Part shown: positions 61,156 through 64,000 of the stretch, one piece after another
How the letters are laid out: each line of letters opens with the position of its first letter
Numbering within the stretch: position 1 is the stretch's first letter
Notes under the pieces: generated by a model
The model's input: only the letters and a program-made list of their open reading frames with translations
Told to the model about the DNA's origin: nothing
Database searches by the model: none
Origin: Caulobacter soli
GTDB taxonomy: Bacteria; Pseudomonadota; Alphaproteobacteria; Caulobacterales; Caulobacteraceae
Direction of reading: 5' to 3'
Assembly (NCBI RefSeq): GCF_011045195.1
Contig: NZ_CP049199.1
Span: forward strand, 3,348,001 to 3,412,000
Length of the DNA stretch: 64,000 bases
Program-made: the position numbers and the translations under genes

Positions 61156-61370
61156 GGGGCCGATCAGCATCGACAGACGTGTAAAGGTGTTATGCTTTCT
61201 CTCGGCGTGGCTCACCGTATCGGGCCGCTAAACTAACTGCGAACGATAACTTCGCTGAAGAGTTCGCCATCGCCGCGTAATGCGGTGCGGGTGATCTCGC
61301 CTCTTAAGTCCTAGGGGTTCAGATCCTTAGGCGGGGCCCGGAGGGAGCCTGCCAACAGAATCCCTCCACT
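61156..61370 (+). ncRNA. ssrA: tmRNA coding piece (permuted two-piece ssrA)
   Basis: Begins GGGGCCGATCAGCATCGACA, the usual tmRNA 5' end, and is separated from the acceptor piece by a 29-bp internal transcribed spacer. It holds the tag ORF at 61239-61280 and GC-rich stems after it (GCGGGGCCCGGAGGGAGCC). It rescues ribosomes stalled on broken mRNA and tags the product for ClpXP. The 3' end is approximate. Confidence 0.88.
61239..61280 (+). other. tmRNA proteolysis tag reading frame
   Basis: GCG AAC GAT AAC ... GCG TAA encodes ANDNFAEEFAIAA after the tRNA-borne Ala. The end A-I-A-A replaces A-V-A-A of the well-known Caulobacter tag; the ClpX-recognised hydrophobic-Ala-Ala end is kept, and so is the AND(N) part bound by SspB. 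Confidence 0.92.
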
Positions 61371-61397
61371 TTCCATATTCCTAGCTCCGCGCCCCTT

Positions 61398-61506
61398 CCC
61401 TCCCCTTTATGGAGAGGGTGGCGGCGAAGCCGACGGGTGGGGCCTGCTGACTCATCAAACCCCACCCGACCCGCTACGCGGGCCACCCTCCCCACGAGGG
61501 GGAGGG
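61398..61506. repeat. palindromic repeat, family A, copy 7
   Basis: CCCTCCCCTTTATGGAGAGGG and CCCTCCCCACGAGGGGGAGG arms around GGTGGGG/CCCCACCC segments. It lies between the tmRNA coding piece and sspB and could end the tmRNA precursor. Confidence 0.83.
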
Positions 61507-61596
61507 AAGCGCGGGCGAAAATTGAGGCCCGCGCCACCTTCTCGCCGCCCCCGCGACGCGCTAGTCTGCGCTCTTCGTTCCAGTTACCGCTTTACG

Positions 61597-62091
61597 ATGG
61601 ACCGCATGGCCCAGACCAATCCGCCTGAAGATCTGATGCAGTACGAGGCGATGGCCCAGGACGCCCTGCGCGGCGTCGTGAAGGCCGCGCTGAAGAAGGC
61701 CGCCGCGCCCGGCGGCCTGCCTGAACCGCATCACCTGTACATCACGTTCAAAACCCAGGCGGCGGGCGTCTCCGGTCCCCAGGACCTGCTGGGCAAGTAT
61801 CCCGACGAGATGACCATCATCCTGCAGCACCAGTACTGGGACCTGGCGCCGGGCGAGACCTTCTTCTCGGTGACCCTGAAGTTCGGCGGCCAGCCCAAGC
61901 GGCTGTCGGTGCCCTACGCCGCGGTGACCCGCTTCTACGACCCGTCGGTGCAGTTCGCCCTGCAGTTCGAGGCGCCCGAGATCGCGCCCCAGGCTCCCGA
62001 GCCCGAGCCGGAACCCGAGGTCGCCGCCGCCACCGAGGGCGGCGAGGAAGCGCCCAAGATCATCTCCCTCGACCAGTTCCGCAAGAAATAG
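61597..62091 (+). CDS. sspB: SspB, adaptor for ClpXP degradation of ssrA-tagged proteins
   Basis: A 164-residue alphaproteobacterial-type SspB. The substrate-binding domain (about 8-125) has MQYEAMAQDALRGVVKAAL, then HHLYITFKTQAAGVSGP and MTIILQHQYWDL. A Pro/Glu-rich linker (about 130-152) and a C-terminal ClpX-binding tail IISLDQFRKK follow. It delivers tmRNA-tagged proteins to ClpXP, and its gene lies directly after ssrA here. ATG at 61597, with a second ATG three codons on. Confidence 0.94.
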   Translation: MDRMAQTNPPEDLMQYEAMAQDALRGVVKAALKKAAAPGGLPEPHHLYITFKTQAAGVSGPQDLLGKYPDEMTIILQHQYWDLAPGETFFSVTLKFGGQPKRLSVPYAAVTRFYDPSVQFALQFEAPEIAPQAPEPEPEPEVAAATEGGEEAPKIISLDQFRKK

Positions 62092-62095
62092 CCGC

Positions 62096-62566
62096 GTGAG
62101 CGACATCGCCTCGGATAAGCCGGAAACGCTGACCGACGAGGCGATCCTCGCGCGCTTTCACGCCGCCAAGAACCCGCCGGGCAGCTCGCGCACCCTGGGC
62201 TTTCGCATGCTGTCGGTCAGCCAGGCCGAGCGCCGGGTCGAGATCGCCTTCGCCCCGACGCTGGAGGCCACGGGCAATCCCATGGGCCAGGTGCAGGGCG
62301 GCTATGTCTGCGCCATGCTGGACGAGTGCATGTCGGTGGCGGGCCTGGTCACCTCGGGCATGACCTGCGTGGTCCCGACCCTGGAAATGAAGACCAGCTT
62401 CCTGCGTCCCGCCCTGCCCGGCCCGCTCAAGGGCGTGGGCTGGGTGGTCAAGTGGGGCAAGACGGTCTGTTTCCTGGAGGGCGAGCTCTACGACCCCGAG
62501 GGCCGGCTGCTGGCCCGGGCCAGCGCCACGGCGATCCCGACGCCGTATTCGAAGTTCAAGAAGTAG
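62096..62566 (+). CDS. hotdog-fold thioesterase (PaaI-like)
   Basis: A 156-residue thioesterase with GTG start, four bases after sspB. The active-site helix is NPMGQVQGGYVCAMLDECMS (QGG with the following Asp), then TLEMKTSFLRPALPGPLKG. It is likely to hydrolyse short or aromatic acyl-CoAs. It is cotranscribed with sspB and the C13 peptidase, without an obvious shared role. Confidence 0.86.
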   Translation: MSDIASDKPETLTDEAILARFHAAKNPPGSSRTLGFRMLSVSQAERRVEIAFAPTLEATGNPMGQVQGGYVCAMLDECMSVAGLVTSGMTCVVPTLEMKTSFLRPALPGPLKGVGWVVKWGKTVCFLEGELYDPEGRLLARASATAIPTPYSKFKK

Positions 62567-62573
62567 GACGGCC

Positions 62574-63398
62574 ATGCGGCGGTTCGCGAGCCTGGTCCTG
62601 GGTTTGCTGCTGCCGCTGCTCGCCGTCGCGGTCGCCCGCGCGGAGGAGACCCCGCCCGCCGCCCCCACCTTCGCCAACTGGGCCGCCGTGGTCGTGGCCG
62701 GCGACTGGCACGCCCATTCGGGCAAACCGACCGAGGCCTTCGACAACGCCCGTCGCGACGTCGGCTCCACCCTGGTCGGGCTGGGCTTCTCGCCCGACGC
62801 CGTTCGTCAGTACTCGGTACGGCCCAGGCGGTACCCGGCCGTGAAGCCGGGCAGGACCGACCTGACCGTCATACACGCCGGCCTGCGCGCCCTGGCGACC
62901 CGGAACACCGCCGGCTGCCTGTTCTATCTCACCAGCCATGGCGCGCCCGAGGGCGCGGTGCTGGACGAGGACATCCTGCCCCCTGCCCTGCTGGCGGCGG
63001 TGATCGACGACGCCTGCCCGGCCCGCCCGTCGATCGTGGTGATCTCGGCCTGCTTCTCGGGCGTCTTCGTCAAACCCCTGCAGCGCGACGACCGGATGAT
63101 TCTCACCGCGGCGCGGCCCGACCGCACCTCGTTCGGCTGCAGCGAGGACGACAAATACCCCTATTTCGACGACTGCTTCCTGTCGTCGGCGACCAGCGCC
63201 CACGACTTCGCGGCCCTGGGCCGGGCGGTGCAGACGTGCGTGGCCAGGCGCGAGCGCGACACCGGGGCCGAGCCGGCGTCGGAGCCGCAACTGTGGATCG
63301 GCCCCGGCCTGCGGCCGGTTCTGCCGCTCTACGCGTTCCCTCGCCCGCCACCCCAGGCGCCGACGAAACGCGCGGCCTCCCCGCCTTCGCGACGCTGA
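62574..63398 (+). CDS. exported peptidase C13-like (caspase-fold) protein
   Basis: A 274-residue exported protein: a signal peptide (MRRFASLVLGLLLPLLAVAVARA), then a caspase/legumain-type core. The catalytic His is in LFYLTSHGAPEGAVL (about residue 122) and the catalytic Cys in IVVISACFSGVFVKPL (about 160). Strand order around them fits clan CD peptidases. The region TAARPDRTSFGCSEDDKYPYF holds a Cys and acidic residues as in substrate-pocket loops of C13 bacterial members. Substrate unknown; periplasmic location would be unusual for caspase-like enzymes. Begins seven bases after the thioesterase gene. Confidence 0.78.
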   Translation: MRRFASLVLGLLLPLLAVAVARAEETPPAAPTFANWAAVVVAGDWHAHSGKPTEAFDNARRDVGSTLVGLGFSPDAVRQYSVRPRRYPAVKPGRTDLTVIHAGLRALATRNTAGCLFYLTSHGAPEGAVLDEDILPPALLAAVIDDACPARPSIVVISACFSGVFVKPLQRDDRMILTAARPDRTSFGCSEDDKYPYFDDCFLSSATSAHDFAALGRAVQTCVARRERDTGAEPASEPQLWIGPGLRPVLPLYAFPRPPPQAPTKRAASPPSRR

Positions 63399-63515
63399 AC
63401 ACGAAGGCGTCCACGGGAAAGAGGTCCAGGGCGAAGCACAGGGCCTTTGATCCGTGTCGCGGGCGCCCTAGAAGTTTGCTCACCTTAAGTTTTCATAGCC
63501 GGCGAGGTCTTGTTC

Positions 63516-64000
63516 GTGACGCTGCGTCTTTCGTTCAGGGCCGTCCTTTCGGCGGCGATCATCGGTTGCGGACTGTTCGGCGCGACGATGGCTGAAACCC
63601 AGGACGTCGCCGCTCCCGCGCCGGCCGCCGCCGCGCCGCCCGCCGCGACCCTGCCGTCCGCGCCGGTCCCCTACACCAGCACCGTTCGTCGCCGCCGCGC
63701 GCCGCGTCCGAAACCCGTCACGCCCCCCGCCGCGACGCCCGCGCCCCAAGCCACCGTGGCGACGCCCCAGACCGAGACCGCTCCCGCCCCCTCGCCGGTC
63801 CTGGCCGCCCCGACCGCGCCGCTGCCGATCGCCGACCTGGAAGCCTATGTCGACGGCGTCGTGCGCGATCGCATGGCCCGCGACCACATCGCCGGCGTGA
63901 CCATCGCCGTCGTCCAGAACGGCCAGGTGTTGCTGAAGAAGGGCTATGGCGTCGCCAGCCTGAACGACGGCCGCAAGGTCGATCCCGACAAGACCCTGTT
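63516..64000 (+). CDS. exported serine hydrolase (beta-lactamase fold), 5' part
   Basis: The first 161 codons of a gene cut by the window end. GTG start with GAGG upstream, a signal peptide (MTLRLSFRAVLSAAIIGCGL...), a long Ala/Pro/Thr-rich linker with basic RRRRAPRPKP (about 35-100), then the start of a beta-lactamase/class C PBP domain: DLEAYVDGVVRDRMARDHIA, then GVTIAVVQNGQVLLKKGYGVA. The catalytic SxxK would come next, outside the window. The opening of the catalytic domain resembles the gene at 4504. Confidence 0.75.
   Translation, partial: MTLRLSFRAVLSAAIIGCGLFGATMAETQDVAAPAPAAAAPPAATLPSAPVPYTSTVRRRRAPRPKPVTPPAATPAPQATVATPQTETAPAPSPVLAAPTAPLPIADLEAYVDGVVRDRMARDHIAGVTIAVVQNGQVLLKKGYGVASLNDGRKVDPDKTL

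Noticed and set aside
60852..61215. Minus-strand ORFs across the tmRNA region
   Set aside because: The region is explained by the permuted tmRNA: T arm, CCA, GGGGCCG acceptor strand and tag ORF on the plus strand.

Overview
The window is high-GC and densely coded, and it looks like chromosomal DNA of a Caulobacter or close relative (Caulobacterales, Alphaproteobacteria). The main support is a circularly permuted two-piece tmRNA at about 61040-61370 whose tag ORF reads ANDNFAEEFAIAA, very close to the Caulobacter tag as I recall it. Other support is the sspB gene just downstream, a LexA-type GAAC-N7-GAAC site of the alphaproteobacterial kind, many GTG/TTG starts, and gene sets typical of the group (cobA-DUF2849-cysI, xseB-ispA-dxs, hflKC, ilvBN). 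I see no rRNA, CRISPR array, insertion sequence or phage.

Layout. 1-2.9 kb: siroheme synthesis and sulfite reduction genes, with cysI running off the left edge. 3-9.4 kb: a LysR regulator with a strong operator-like palindrome, chorismate mutase, a serine hydrolase, an Hpt protein, tRNA-Lys(CTT), and a GST/thiolase-like pair. 9.4-14 kb: the isoprenoid operon xseB-csaA-ispA-dxs, with an FRG-domain gene and a small unknown gene attached at its end. 14-19 kb: phosphatase, deacetylase-like, GNAT, VWA (CoxE-like), UVR-motif and transglutaminase genes. 19.1-21.9 kb: a two-gene DNA-repair-like operon (radical SAM protein plus DUF4130-UdgX fusion) behind a LexA-type box. 21.9-28.3 kb: TonB receptor and PepSY protein, TetR regulator, hybrid histidine kinase. 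28.4-37.1 kb: transporters, leucine dehydrogenase-like enzyme, uracil-DNA glycosylase-family protein, thioesterase, GST, NupC and a four-EF-hand protein. 37.5-46.4 kb: a DevBCA-like exporter, SDR, FadL, Mrp and HflKC. 46.5-51 kb: an envelope and c-di-GMP cluster (secreted truncated haemoglobin, DUF3034 protein, cupredoxin, EAL phosphodiesterase). 51-58.3 kb: serB, miaA, pncC and ilvBN with a leader-peptide attenuator. 58.3-64 kb: secreted unknowns, aquaporin, AraC regulator, tmRNA, sspB, thioesterase, a caspase-like C13 peptidase and the start of a serine hydrolase.

Features that cut across the window. Three families of palindromic intergenic repeats are present. The commonest (arms CCTCCCCC...GGGGGAGG, about 110-135 bp) occurs seven times plus one half copy. 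One copy lies in frame inside the UdgX gene and another supplies the C-terminus and stop codon of an MFS transporter. A second family (TCCTTCGAGGC...GCCTCGAAGGA) occurs twice, both times between convergent genes.

The best candidates for under-described biology are the SOS-type radical SAM/UdgX operon with its repeat-derived insert, and the haemoglobin-DUF3034-cupredoxin-EAL cluster. All functional calls come from reading motifs by eye; no database search was run.
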